DNA of 36,831 nt, taken from positions 318-37,148 of the forward strand of contig DBYC01000082.1 in NCBI GenBank assembly GCA_002310035.1, read 5' to 3'. The notes beneath the pieces were generated by a model. The model searched no databases, was not told the DNA's origin, and saw only the letters and a program-made list of their open reading frames with translations. This stretch comes from a bacterium UBP6_UBA1196. GTDB taxonomy: Bacteria > UBP6 > UBA1177. The translations under genes were made by a program, and so were the position numbers. This document shows positions 17,033 to 24,734 of this stretch, piece after piece; the stretch's first letter is position 1; the number at the start of each line of letters is the position of its first letter.

Positions 17033-20000
17033 TTAGTCCTCGGAATCGCCGCTGTCTTTGGTATCTTCGATGAGAGCAAGGACTCTGAGATAGTATTCAC
17101 TCTTCGGGGAGAGCTGTTTTTTGAGCTTGCGGAGAGTTTTCTTCGCGGAATCGATTTCGCCTGCCTGAATGTCAGCGTAAGCCCTGTCGAACATTTCGCC
17201 AGCCGTCTTTTCGATCGCGGCAAGACCGTTCAGAGCCGGTTTGCAGTTAGCGTCGATGTAAAGAGCGTCGTAGAAGAACTTTCTCGCATCGGCCAGTTTT
17301 TCATCACCGAGTTTTTCCATACCCTGAGATGCAAGAGCTTCGGCCTTGACCGCGTTGAGCTGCTTCGTGTAAACGCTGTATTCATAGTCTCTGTCTCTCT
17401 CTTCCTTGAAATCGCTTCCGCCCATCGAAATCGATTTCTGTTTGAGAAGAGCGTCGACCTTCGCCTTGTACTGCTTTTCTATATTGTTTTTCGACTGTTC
17501 GTATTTCGCTTTTGCAGCCGCTTCGCGTTTTTCGGCAGCCTTGAGATCAGCTTCATATTTTGCTTTTCTCTTTTCGGCGTCCTTTTCCCAGCCGGCTTTC
17601 ATCGTGTCGGTCTGTTTTTCCGCAGCTTCGAGTTCCGCACGGAGCTTAGCCTCTTCCTTTCCGCGCTGTGCAAGGAAAGTTTTCGAACTGTTCTCGATCT
17701 GGGCGATCTTTGCGGTCAGAGCTTTCTTGTCTGTTTCAGCCTTTTTCTCGTATTTTGCGTAAACAGCCGCCTTTTCCTTTTCGATAGCAGCTTCGTTTGC
17801 ATCTTTTTTCTGCTCGTTCGCAGCTTCGAGGTCGTTTACCTTCTTTTCTGCGGCAGCTTTCTTGTTTTCAAGCTGCTGAGCGAGCTGATCCTTAGTCTTG
17901 TCTGCGTTCGCATCAGCCGCTTCGCGCTGTTTTTCAAGAGCTGCGAGCTGTTTTCTTTTGTCTGCGACAGTCTTTTCGTACTGCGCTTTTCTCTGCTTAG
18001 CCTTTGCGTTTCTCTCGGCTTCGCGTTTAGCGGCACGGCCTTCGATCTCTTTGTTTCTGTTGTTCTTGTTGGCGGTGATCGTAGCCTGTTTTTTCTTCAT
18101 ATCCTTTTCGGCAGCAGCTTTTTCCTGCTCGAGTTTTTTCTTCTCTGCAGTGAGAGCTTTCTTTTCAGCCTCTTTTTTAGCCTTTGTCGCAGCCATTTCC
18201 TTTTTGATAGCCGCTTCGCCTGCTTTCTGATCCGAATCTATCTTAGCGAGGTTAGCTTTGTAGGTCTTTTCGAAAGAAGATGTCTGTTTTTCAATGAACT
18301 TGTCGTGGCCGTTTTCGAATCTTTCAAGCTCTTTCGCAGCGGCTTTCTGCTCCTTGTTGAGCTTTATCCATTTCGGATCTTTCTCGTATTTTTCGACCTT
18401 GTCCTGGATTTCGAACATCTGAGACTCAAGTGTCTCGACTTTTTTAGCGCGCTCAGCCTGGCCTTTGCTGTACTCAGCCTCGGCTTTCTCCTCGGCAGCA
18501 CTCTTGTCCGACTCGAATTTCTTTTCGGCCTCGTCGCGTTTCTTATCCATAGTTTCCTGATTCTTTGCGATCTTGTCTTCCTGCTCGTCGTTTATCTTTT
18601 CCAGTTCGCTGTCGATTTTTTCGAATTTGTCGTCGTAGGAAGCAAGCCTGTTGTCGTAGTCCTCAAGCTGCTTGTTGAGTTTCTCGGTTTCCTCTTCGGC
18701 TTTCTTTTCGGAAGCTTCAAGGTCTTTCGCGTCTTTCTCTTCGGCAGCCGCTATGCTCTTGTCGTATTTCTCAGCCTCTTTCTGATCAGCCTCTTCGAAA
18801 CCGTTTTCAAGCTGTTCGAGCTCTGCGTTGAGTTTCTTTATCTGCTTGTCAAGGTCTGCATTGGACTTTTCGAGAGCGGCCATTTTGTCGTTGTATTCCT
18901 TCTCAGCCGCTTCAGAATCAGCCTTTGCCTGTCTTTTCGCCTGGTTGAGCTGTTTTTTGTTATCCTTGTTGTTCTTTTTGTATTTTTCCTCGATTGCCGC
19001 GATCTCAGCCTCGATCTCTTTCTGGTAGATCTCCTCGGCCGGTCTTTCGTCCTCGAGCTGTTTGTTCATCTTTTCGATTTCCTTGTCGGTGCGGGCAAGT
19101 TTTTTGCGGTAGGTCGAATCGAGATTGTCGATGCTCTCGCGGAGATTTTCGATCTTTCTGAGGTGTTCCCTTTCCTGTTTTTTCTCCGCTTTATGCTGTT
19201 TTTTCTCGTCCTGCTCGAATTTCTCGCTTATTTTTTTCTGCTCGTCGAGCTTGCCGTTCATCGAATCGTCAAGTTTTTTCATTTCGCCGTCGCGCCATAC
19301 CGAGATGGTCTTCATCTCTTTTTTGACGCTTTTGAAAGCGCGTTTCGCCTTGGCGTAATCTTCGTTCGAAGGTTCGTTGTATTTGCGTTTCTTCGCGGTT
19401 TCCTTTACGAACTGAAGTTCGCGGTAACCTCTTTCGCGGAGTTCATAATCTTTCCTTTCGACTCTGCCGACAGTTTCGACAGCCATTGACGCATCGCCGC
19501 TTTTTGCCTGTGATTTCGCTTCTTCAAGCGCCTTGTCGATTTCTTCTACGCTGTCTGCCCATGAAGATTTGTCGCCTTTTCTGAAAAGTGACGCAGCCTC
19601 TTTTCCGTTACCAGCCTTGTAAGCCTTGAAAGCTGCACGGACGACTTCCTTCTTTTCCCTTTCGGTCATCTGCGGTGCCGCTTCTTCCTCTTCAGGTTCT
19701 TCCTCGCCTGCATCGGAAAGAGAAGCTATCGCATCGTTGAGTTTTTTGATTACATCAGCAGCAAACTCTTCCACATCAGGATCTTTTTCCGCTTCGACGA
19801 CCGGTTTTGCCATATTTTTGCCTGTTTTTACAGCAAGGATGTTAAGAGTCGCCGTATATCCGCTGCCGGTTGATTTTACGACAGGGAAAAAAACGTAGTC
19901 AGCTTTTTTGACGGTCTTCGCCGCCTTTCTCGCACAGGCGATTTTCGGGCCGCATTTCTTGAATTTTCCGGCAGTTGCCGAATCAGCATCCGAAAGCTTC

Positions 20001-20170
20001 ATGTTCTTAACAAGGCCGTAACCGCTTTTCAGCTCTTTTGCAAGATTTCCGGCCATTTCCAGAGCTTCGCCTTCAGCTGCGGCGGGAACAACCGCCATTT
20101 TGGGATCAGCCGCGAAAACGGAAGCTGAAACAAAAAGCGTCAAGAGAACAAGTAACGATTTTTTAAGCAT
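17033..20170 (-). CDS. Large exported coiled-coil protein with FlgO/CsgG-like N-terminal domain
   Basis: The 1045-aa protein has a signal peptide (residues 1-~21, ending SVFAA). A ~130-residue domain follows (MAVVPAAAEGEALEMAGNLAKELKSG type start, split here; then KKADYVFFPVVKSTGSGY) that resembles the strand-helix pattern of FlgO/CsgG-like proteins. Next is an acidic hinge with a run of Glu (~153-165). Residues ~170-930 are almost entirely Lys/Glu/Ala-rich heptads, a very long coiled coil. The last ~110 residues look like TPR-type hairpins (ARKFFYDALYIDANCKPAL). It should be periplasmic or envelope-spanning. It follows rodA with a separate promoter, which hints at an envelope or cell-shape role, but this is only inference. 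Composition is low-complexity and Ala/Lys/Glu heavy. Confidence 0.7.
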   Translation of the reverse strand: MLKKSLLVLLTLFVSASVFAADPKMAVVPAAAEGEALEMAGNLAKELKSGYGLVKNMKLSDADSATAGKFKKCGPKIACARKAAKTVKKADYVFFPVVKSTGSGYTATLNILAVKTGKNMAKPVVEAEKDPDVEEFAADVIKKLNDAIASLSDAGEEEPEEEEAAPQMTEREKKEVVRAAFKAYKAGNGKEAASLFRKGDKSSWADSVEEIDKALEEAKSQAKSGDASMAVETVGRVERKDYELRERGYRELQFVKETAKKRKYNEPSNEDYAKAKRAFKSVKKEMKTISVWRDGEMKKLDDSMNGKLDEQKKISEKFEQDEKKQHKAEKKQEREHLRKIENLRESIDNLDSTYRKKLARTDKEIEKMNKQLEDERPAEEIYQKEIEAEIAAIEEKYKKNNKDNKKQLNQAKRQAKADSEAAEKEYNDKMAALEKSNADLDKQIKKLNAELEQLENGFEEADQKEAEKYDKSIAAAEEKDAKDLEASEKKAEEETEKLNKQLEDYDNRLASYDDKFEKIDSELEKINDEQEDKIAKNQETMDKKRDEAEKKFESDKSAAEEKAEAEYSKGQAERAKKVETLESQMFEIQDKVEKYEKDPKWIKLNKEQKAAAKELERFENGHDKFIEKQTSSFEKTYKANLAKIDSDQKAGEAAIKKEMAATKAKKEAEKKALTAEKKKLEQEKAAAEKDMKKKQATITANKNNRNKEIEGRAAKREAERNAKAKQRKAQYEKTVADKRKQLAALEKQREAADANADKTKDQLAQQLENKKAAAEKKVNDLEAANEQKKDANEAAIEKEKAAVYAKYEKKAETDKKALTAKIAQIENSSKTFLAQRGKEEAKLRAELEAAEKQTDTMKAGWEKDAEKRKAKYEADLKAAEKREAAAKAKYEQSKNNIEKQYKAKVDALLKQKSISMGGSDFKEERDRDYEYSVYTKQLNAVKAEALASQGMEKLGDEKLADARKFFYDALYIDANCKPALNGLAAIEKTAGEMFDRAYADIQAGEIDSAKKTLRKLKKQLSPKSEYYLRVLALIEDTKDSGDSED

Positions 20171-20235
20171 TTTTTCTACCCTTATTTAATAAAACAATAA
20201 AAAAAACAGCCACGTTCCACAAAAAAACGCGCAAA

Positions 20236-20263
20236 AGTTTAAGGAAAAAGCTTCTTTTGTCAA
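20236..20263 (-). promoter_or_regulatory. Sigma-70-like promoter of coiled-coil protein gene
   Basis: TTGACA (20263-20258) and TAAACT (20241-20236) on the minus strand are 16 bp apart and begin just after the rodA stop codon. The leader to the ATG at 20170 is about 60 nt and very A/T-rich. Confidence 0.7.
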
Positions 20264-20268
20264 TTTTT

Positions 20269-21360
20269 CTAATTAAAACATCTGTGCAGACTGATATTGT
20301 GCACCAGCCCCATGAGCAGCAGGTTGAAAATCAGAGAGCTGCCGCCGTATGAAAACCAGGGAAGCGGGATACCGACGACAGGAAGAACGCCGGTGACCAT
20401 ACCGATATTGACAAGGACCTGAAGCCAGATATGGGCACACGAACCGACAAGAACAAGTGCCGAAAACTTGTCCTTCACCTTGCCGACAAGCGAAAGGATT
20501 CTTGCCAGCAGCAGAAAATAGAGGAAAAGCAGCGCCATAACGCCGAAAAAGCCGAATTCCTCGGCATAGACTGAAAAAATGAAATCGGTGTGGTGCTCGG
20601 GAATGAAGCGGAGCATGTTCTGCGTACCGCGCTTGTAGCCTTTGCCGTGCAGCCTGCCGCTTCCGACCGCTATGATCGACTGTTTGATGTGATACTGCGA
20701 AGTCTGGCTGAGCTCCTGCGACTCCTCGCCCATGAGCATAGAAACAAGCGAAATGACACGTGTTTTCTGGTAGTCGTGAAGCCCCCATGTCCAGAGTACC
20801 GGCGCCGTCACCAGAACGAACAGCGTTACTCCGAGCAGCCATCTGCGGTTGATTTTTGTCGAAAGGATCATTATTCCGGCAACCGCACCGACAAGGATCG
20901 CTGTTCCAAGATCGGGTTCCTTGTAGATCAGAAAAACCGGAAAAAAGATCCCGGCGGCTTCAGGGAGGATATCGAGCAGATTGTAGCCGTCTTCAAGAGT
21001 CGGCTTTAAATTGAACTGGTAAGCTATGAATAGTATTACAGAAATTTTTGTAAGTTCGCTGACCTGAAAGTTCATGAAACCTATATCGAGCCACCGCTGC
21101 GCACCGCCGCTCGTCTTGCCGATGAGAAGGACCAGTACAAGCAGGATTATGTCTGCAAAATAAAGCGGGATCGCAAGTCTCTCGAAAATGCGCAGGTCAT
21201 AGTATGAAGCCGCAATGAAAACACCGGAAGCAAGCACTACCCAGACAAGCTGGATGTAAAATTTCGAGACCAGCGCACTGCTCAGCGAAACGAGTCCGAG
21301 AAACAGAATAGCTGCAAGCGGAAGAATCAGCAGAATGTCTATTTTCTTCTTCGGAAGCAA
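20269..21360 (-). CDS. rodA: Rod shape-determining protein RodA (SEDS peptidoglycan glycosyltransferase)
   Basis: The ~363-aa SEDS-family membrane protein (about 10 TM segments) shows GGAQRWLDIGF, QVSELTK, YKEPDLGTA, the H-K-G-Y-K-R-G-T-Q segment with FIPEHHTDFIFSV, and GIPLPWFSYGGSS. These match RodA better than FtsW. RodA polymerises glycan strands for elongation with a class-B PBP (PBP2). No mrdA/pbp2 or mreBCD gene is adjacent here, which is unusual, as rodA often sits in that cluster. A TTG at 21360 has GAGGGG 8 nt upstream; the GTG at 21369 would overlap that site, so I prefer the TTG. The gene follows the split CHR transporter closely (17 bp). Confidence 0.9.
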   Translation of the reverse strand: MLPKKKIDILLILPLAAILFLGLVSLSSALVSKFYIQLVWVVLASGVFIAASYYDLRIFERLAIPLYFADIILLVLVLLIGKTSGGAQRWLDIGFMNFQVSELTKISVILFIAYQFNLKPTLEDGYNLLDILPEAAGIFFPVFLIYKEPDLGTAILVGAVAGIMILSTKINRRWLLGVTLFVLVTAPVLWTWGLHDYQKTRVISLVSMLMGEESQELSQTSQYHIKQSIIAVGSGRLHGKGYKRGTQNMLRFIPEHHTDFIFSVYAEEFGFFGVMALLFLYFLLLARILSLVGKVKDKFSALVLVGSCAHIWLQVLVNIGMVTGVLPVVGIPLPWFSYGGSSLIFNLLLMGLVHNISLHRCFN

Positions 21361-21377
21361 AATTACCACCCCTCAGT

Positions 21378-21941
21378 TTACACGCCGCAGAACAGTATTC
21401 CCAAAACCGCGCTGAAAACAATGAGACTTATCGGGGAAATTTTCTTTTTCCCGAAAACAGGCGGAAGAAACGCTGTCAAAACAAGGATCGATGTTATCGC
21501 AAACGCCTTGAAATCTATTTCGAAAGAGCCTTTCAAATCAATAAACGCTTCGGCCGTCATGTAGAGCCCGATTGCGAGGATAAGCCCGATGACACTGGGT
21601 TTCAGCGTGCCGATGACTGTGTTGAAGCACTTGTTTTTCATGAGCGAATTGAAGACGAACATGCAGAGAAGCATGATCAAAAACGCCGGAAAAACAACGG
21701 CGAAAGTGGCAAGAAAAGCACCTAAAAATCCGGCCTGGCTGCGCCCGACATAAGTTGCAAGGTTCACCATGATCGGCCCGGGCGTCATTTCGCTCACCGC
21801 GATCATGTAGGTCAGAGTCTCGTCGGTCACCCAGCCGTAGGAAAGCACGACATCGCGGATCAGCGGAATAGCGGCGTACGCCCCGCCGAAAGCGAAGCAT
21901 CCTACTTTGAGAAAACCAAGGAAAAGATCAAGATATATCAT
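21378..21941 (-). CDS. CHR (chromate transporter) family protein, C-terminal half
   Basis: The 187-aa membrane protein carries the CHR signature FLKVGCFAFGGAYAAIPLI and later MTPGPIMVNLATYVG, GFLGAFLATFAVVFPAFL. It is a half-size CHR protein; with its upstream partner it would make a full two-domain ChrA-like carrier. CHR proteins move chromate or sulfate-like anions, but many are of untested specificity. The ATG at 21941 overlaps the partner's TGA (ATGA) with AGGAG 5 nt upstream, so the 21962 start is disfavoured. Confidence 0.88.
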   Translation of the reverse strand: MIYLDLFLGFLKVGCFAFGGAYAAIPLIRDVVLSYGWVTDETLTYMIAVSEMTPGPIMVNLATYVGRSQAGFLGAFLATFAVVFPAFLIMLLCMFVFNSLMKNKCFNTVIGTLKPSVIGLILAIGLYMTAEAFIDLKGSFEIDFKAFAITSILVLTAFLPPVFGKKKISPISLIVFSAVLGILFCGV

Positions 21942-22504
21942 CGGTTCTCCTGCTTTTTCCATTTAACGGCAAACACGGCAAAACCGAGAAAAGCCGCGGC
22001 AATGATTATTGTGATAGCCGAAAATCCGAGCGAAAAGATGTCTATCGCAAGCATCGCCAGAGCCGAAACGATCAGAACTGCAATCGGAAACGGCTTTTTT
22101 TTCATATTTTTTATCATCGAGACTGCCGCACTGACGATAAGCACGCCTACTGCGCATTTTATGCCGAAAAAGGCGCTTTTCACGACCTTTATTTCAAGGA
22201 AGTTGTCGAGAAGCCCCGAGATCAGAAGTATCACGAGGAAGGAAGGGACGACGATCCCCGCTGTCGCCATAATGGAACCCAAAATCCCCGCCTGTCTGTA
22301 ACCCACGAATGTCGCGCAGTTTATGGCAATAGGACCGGGAGTCGATTCCGCGATGACGGTGACATTCATCATGTCGTCGTGGGTTATCCACTTTTTCTTT
22401 TCGACGCAGTTGTCTTCGATGACGCTGAGCATAGCGTAACCGCCGCCGAAAGTAAAGAATCCGATTTTCATAAATGTTAGGAATAAATCGACAAGAATAC
22501 GCAT
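21938..22504 (-). CDS. CHR (chromate transporter) family protein, N-terminal half
   Basis: The 188-aa membrane protein has FMKIGFFTFGGGYAMLSVI and STPGPIAINCATFVGYRQAG, the first-domain CHR signature. It overlaps the second half-gene by 4 nt, an arrangement typical of bicistronic short-chain CHR pairs whose two products form antiparallel partners. AAGG lies 4 nt before the ATG. It begins 27 bp after the beta-helix lipoprotein gene and is probably in the same transcript. Substrate unknown. Confidence 0.88.
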   Translation of the reverse strand: MRILVDLFLTFMKIGFFTFGGGYAMLSVIEDNCVEKKKWITHDDMMNVTVIAESTPGPIAINCATFVGYRQAGILGSIMATAGIVVPSFLVILLISGLLDNFLEIKVVKSAFFGIKCAVGVLIVSAAVSMIKNMKKKPFPIAVLIVSALAMLAIDIFSLGFSAITIIIAAAFLGFAVFAVKWKKQENR

Positions 22505-22531
22505 GAAACCTTGATTAAAGCACCGTGCAGC

Positions 22532-24499
22532 CTATTTGTAGTAAACTGTGACACCGTTCGGGAACTGATGGCTCTTGTAGCCTGAAACATCGTTTATCTG
22601 CGACGGCTGCGAAGTAGCCTGGATGTAGCTGCCTGAGATCGTCGGCTGGAAAGCGATATTCGAGTTTCCGTAGTAGGTGTTCGTGTTGAAAGTCACACTG
22701 AAGCTCTGCCCTTCCTGCGATTTTGAAGGACTGAAACCGAGAACTGTCGGACTTGTGATGGTTGCCGCAGACTGGTCTCCGGCATCGAATGTGCCGCCCA
22801 TTCCGCCGAAACCGCCGCCACCACCGGGACCACCGCCTTGTCCGCCGCCGCCGAGCTGACATTCAACGACAACGACTCCGCCTGAAATCGTGAGGTCGCC
22901 GTTGCTGTCAAGACCGTCGACGTCGCCGCTTCCTGTCTTGATGTAGTGGAATCCGCCTTCGATTACAAGTGTTCCTGTGCTGTTTTCACCGCCTGGGAAA
23001 CCGCCTCCGCCGCCGGGTCCGCCGCCGCCCCAGTCACCGGGACCGCCCTGAGAACCCGAGTTGTCGCTGCCGCCTGCCGCATTCCAGCCGTCGTCTCTGC
23101 CGTAAACGGATGTAACGCCGCCTTTTGCGGTGAGATACCAGCCTTCAAATCCTTCGTATGAGTTTATGACATTGATGGTGCCGTTTGAAATCTGGAGCTC
23201 GTTGTCGGCATGAATGCCGTCATCGTCAGTCGTGATCTCGGTCTCGCCGCCTGCCATGTAGATGTTGCCGCCGCAGTGGATGCCGTCGTCGCGCGAATTT
23301 ACTTTGATTTTTCCGCCGATGATTTTGATAAAAACAATATTAGTGTTGATGTTGACATAGTCGTCTACATCACTCGGAACGCTCGCCTTGATCCCTTTGA
23401 GCGAAGTTTCGCCGTCATATTTCTGGTTCGCGCTTGTCGTGATGCTGGTCTGGCTGCCGCCGCCAGTGGTGATGTCGATCGTGCCGTCCTCTATCGTGAT
23501 GTAGGAGATCGCGTGGATCCCATCACCGTTCGTCGCGTTGACGGTCAGCGAGCCGCTTTTGATCTTGACATAGCCTTTGACGCCGTCGTAAGGCTCCTCA
23601 TCTTCTTTTGTATTAAGTGTGAGAGCCCCGGTGTTGTCAGATTTGATGCCGTCGCCGCCCGATGTGACAGTGATATTTCCGCTGCGGATGACTACCGAAT
23701 CCTTGCCGCGGATGCCGTCGTCCTTCGCGTTGACGACGATCGTTCCGCCGTTGATGTCAAGGTCGTCCTTTGACGCGATGCCGTCGTTGTAGTTGCCGTT
23801 TACCGTCAAAGTCCCCTCGCCCGCAAGTTTGAGATCGTCCTTGCTGTAAAGCGCCGCGTTCGGCTCATTGACAGTCGGATCGTCAAAAACATAGTTCGCC
23901 GTGTCAGTCAGAGTATTCTGAGTATCTTTTGCGGTGAAGATCCTGGCGTTTTTTGCTTTCATTATGGCAAAGGGCGCGTTTTTCGAGTTTGTTACGCTGA
24001 TCCCGTTGAAAACGACATGGACCATTTCCTTGTCCTTCTCTTTATCGACATTGACAACGATCTGTCCGTCATTGAGCGTGCCGTCGATTTCGTAGACACC
24101 GGAAGCTGTAATCGTTGCGACAGTGCCTGCAACAGTTACATTTTTGCCGTCGACTTCGATCGAAGTGCCTTTGAGGTGGATTTTTGTGATCTCGTCGGCA
24201 TCTTCTCTCGGATCGCTGTTATCGTTTCTGCTGTCGTCCTCTGACCCCGTATCGCCGGTCGCGCCGGAATCGGTATTGTCGCCGGTACCGGTATCAGCCG
24301 TTCCTGAATCAGTGTCGCCGGTCGAACCGGAATCAGTGTCACCGTTCGAGCCTGAATCAGTTCCGTCGCCATGCTCAACCGAATCAGCATCGTCACCGGC
24401 GACCGAATCGCTTCCGTCGGTCTCTGAATCAGAACCGCCGCATGCAACGGCAAACAAAGCGAAAACCGTCAGAAAAACCAAAACTAAAAATTTTTTCAT
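22532..24499 (-). CDS. Lipoprotein with Cthe_2159-like beta-helix carbohydrate-binding domain
   Basis: The ATG at 24499 follows AAGGAGGGTTCC, an excellent ribosome site, giving 655 aa. Residues 1-19 are a signal peptide with lipobox FAVAC (C20), then a ~75-residue Ser/Asp/Thr/Gly linker. From ~95 onward there are repeated rungs such as GTIVVNAKDDGIRGKDSV, SGNITVTSGGDGIKSD and DGIHAISYITIEDGTIDI. These are the right-handed beta-helix repeats of the carbohydrate-binding (DUF4353, Cthe_2159) family, known to bind acidic polysaccharides and calcium. Two Gly/Pro-rich loops (GGPGDWGGGGPGGGGGFP and GGGGQGGGPGGGGGFGGM) interrupt the helix near the C-terminus. Likely surface-exposed polysaccharide binder. 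Its promoter is at 24530-24557. Confidence 0.85.
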   Translation of the reverse strand: MKKFLVLVFLTVFALFAVACGGSDSETDGSDSVAGDDADSVEHGDGTDSGSNGDTDSGSTGDTDSGTADTGTGDNTDSGATGDTGSEDDSRNDNSDPREDADEITKIHLKGTSIEVDGKNVTVAGTVATITASGVYEIDGTLNDGQIVVNVDKEKDKEMVHVVFNGISVTNSKNAPFAIMKAKNARIFTAKDTQNTLTDTANYVFDDPTVNEPNAALYSKDDLKLAGEGTLTVNGNYNDGIASKDDLDINGGTIVVNAKDDGIRGKDSVVIRSGNITVTSGGDGIKSDNTGALTLNTKEDEEPYDGVKGYVKIKSGSLTVNATNGDGIHAISYITIEDGTIDITTGGGSQTSITTSANQKYDGETSLKGIKASVPSDVDDYVNINTNIVFIKIIGGKIKVNSRDDGIHCGGNIYMAGGETEITTDDDGIHADNELQISNGTINVINSYEGFEGWYLTAKGGVTSVYGRDDGWNAAGGSDNSGSQGGPGDWGGGGPGGGGGFPGGENSTGTLVIEGGFHYIKTGSGDVDGLDSNGDLTISGGVVVVECQLGGGGQGGGPGGGGGFGGMGGTFDAGDQSAATITSPTVLGFSPSKSQEGQSFSVTFNTNTYYGNSNIAFQPTISGSYIQATSQPSQINDVSGYKSHQFPNGVTVYYK

Positions 24500-24529
24500 G
24501 GAACCCTCCTTAAAAAGGTCAAACATTCG

Positions 24530-24557
24530 ATTTTAGGATTTTCCAGGAAAAAAACAA
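24530..24557 (-). promoter_or_regulatory. Sigma-70-like promoter of beta-helix lipoprotein gene
   Basis: TTGTTT (24557-24552) and TAAAAT (24535-24530) on the minus strand are 16 bp apart, about 30 bp before the ATG at 24499. Confidence 0.5.
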
Positions 24558-24600
24558 GAGTTTTTTCGTGACGGCGTAACGACGACACGGTGCGCCCGCG

Positions 24601-24703
24601 ATATGTCGAAATATCGAGATTTCGAAATTTCGATAACATGTTGCGCCGCCTTCGATATTTCGAGATTTCGATATTCGAAATTTCGACAACCCCTTGCGGC
24701 GCC
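24601..24703. repeat. Tandem TTTCGA-rich intergenic repeat, two ~53-bp units
   Basis: Read on the minus strand there are two imperfect units. Each begins with a GC-rich head (GGCGCCGCAA and GGCGGCGCAA) and continues into an AT/TCGA-rich body containing TCGAAATTTCGA and CGAAATCTCGA-type palindromes. A degenerate third head (GGGCGCACCG) follows. The bodies share TCGAAATTTCGAA and differ by a 7-bp indel. No coding potential. Identity not recognised; could be a structured RNA tail, a protein-binding array or a dispersed genomic repeat. Confidence 0.75.
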
Positions 24704-24704
24704 A

Positions 24705-24734
24705 AGAGAAATAGCGCGATCGTGCTATTTCTCT
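24705..24734 (-). terminator. Palindrome over the aspS stop codon, possible weak terminator
   Basis: AGAGAAATAGC and GCTATTTCTCT form an 11-bp inverted repeat that continues through a G:T-type pair to a central GATC. It includes the TAG stop of aspS. No strong T-run follows on the minus strand, so termination is uncertain. Confidence 0.4.

Noticed and set aside
17003..19489. Long plus-strand open frame (828 codons)
   Set aside because: It is antisense to the coiled-coil gene. The Lys/Glu/Ala codon bias of that gene removes stops from the opposite frame; the product is Phe/Leu/Ser-rich nonsense with no ribosome site.
21378..22504. Frameshifted single chrA gene
   Set aside because: The two halves each have a start and ribosome site with a clean ATGA overlap, as in known bicistronic half-size CHR pairs.
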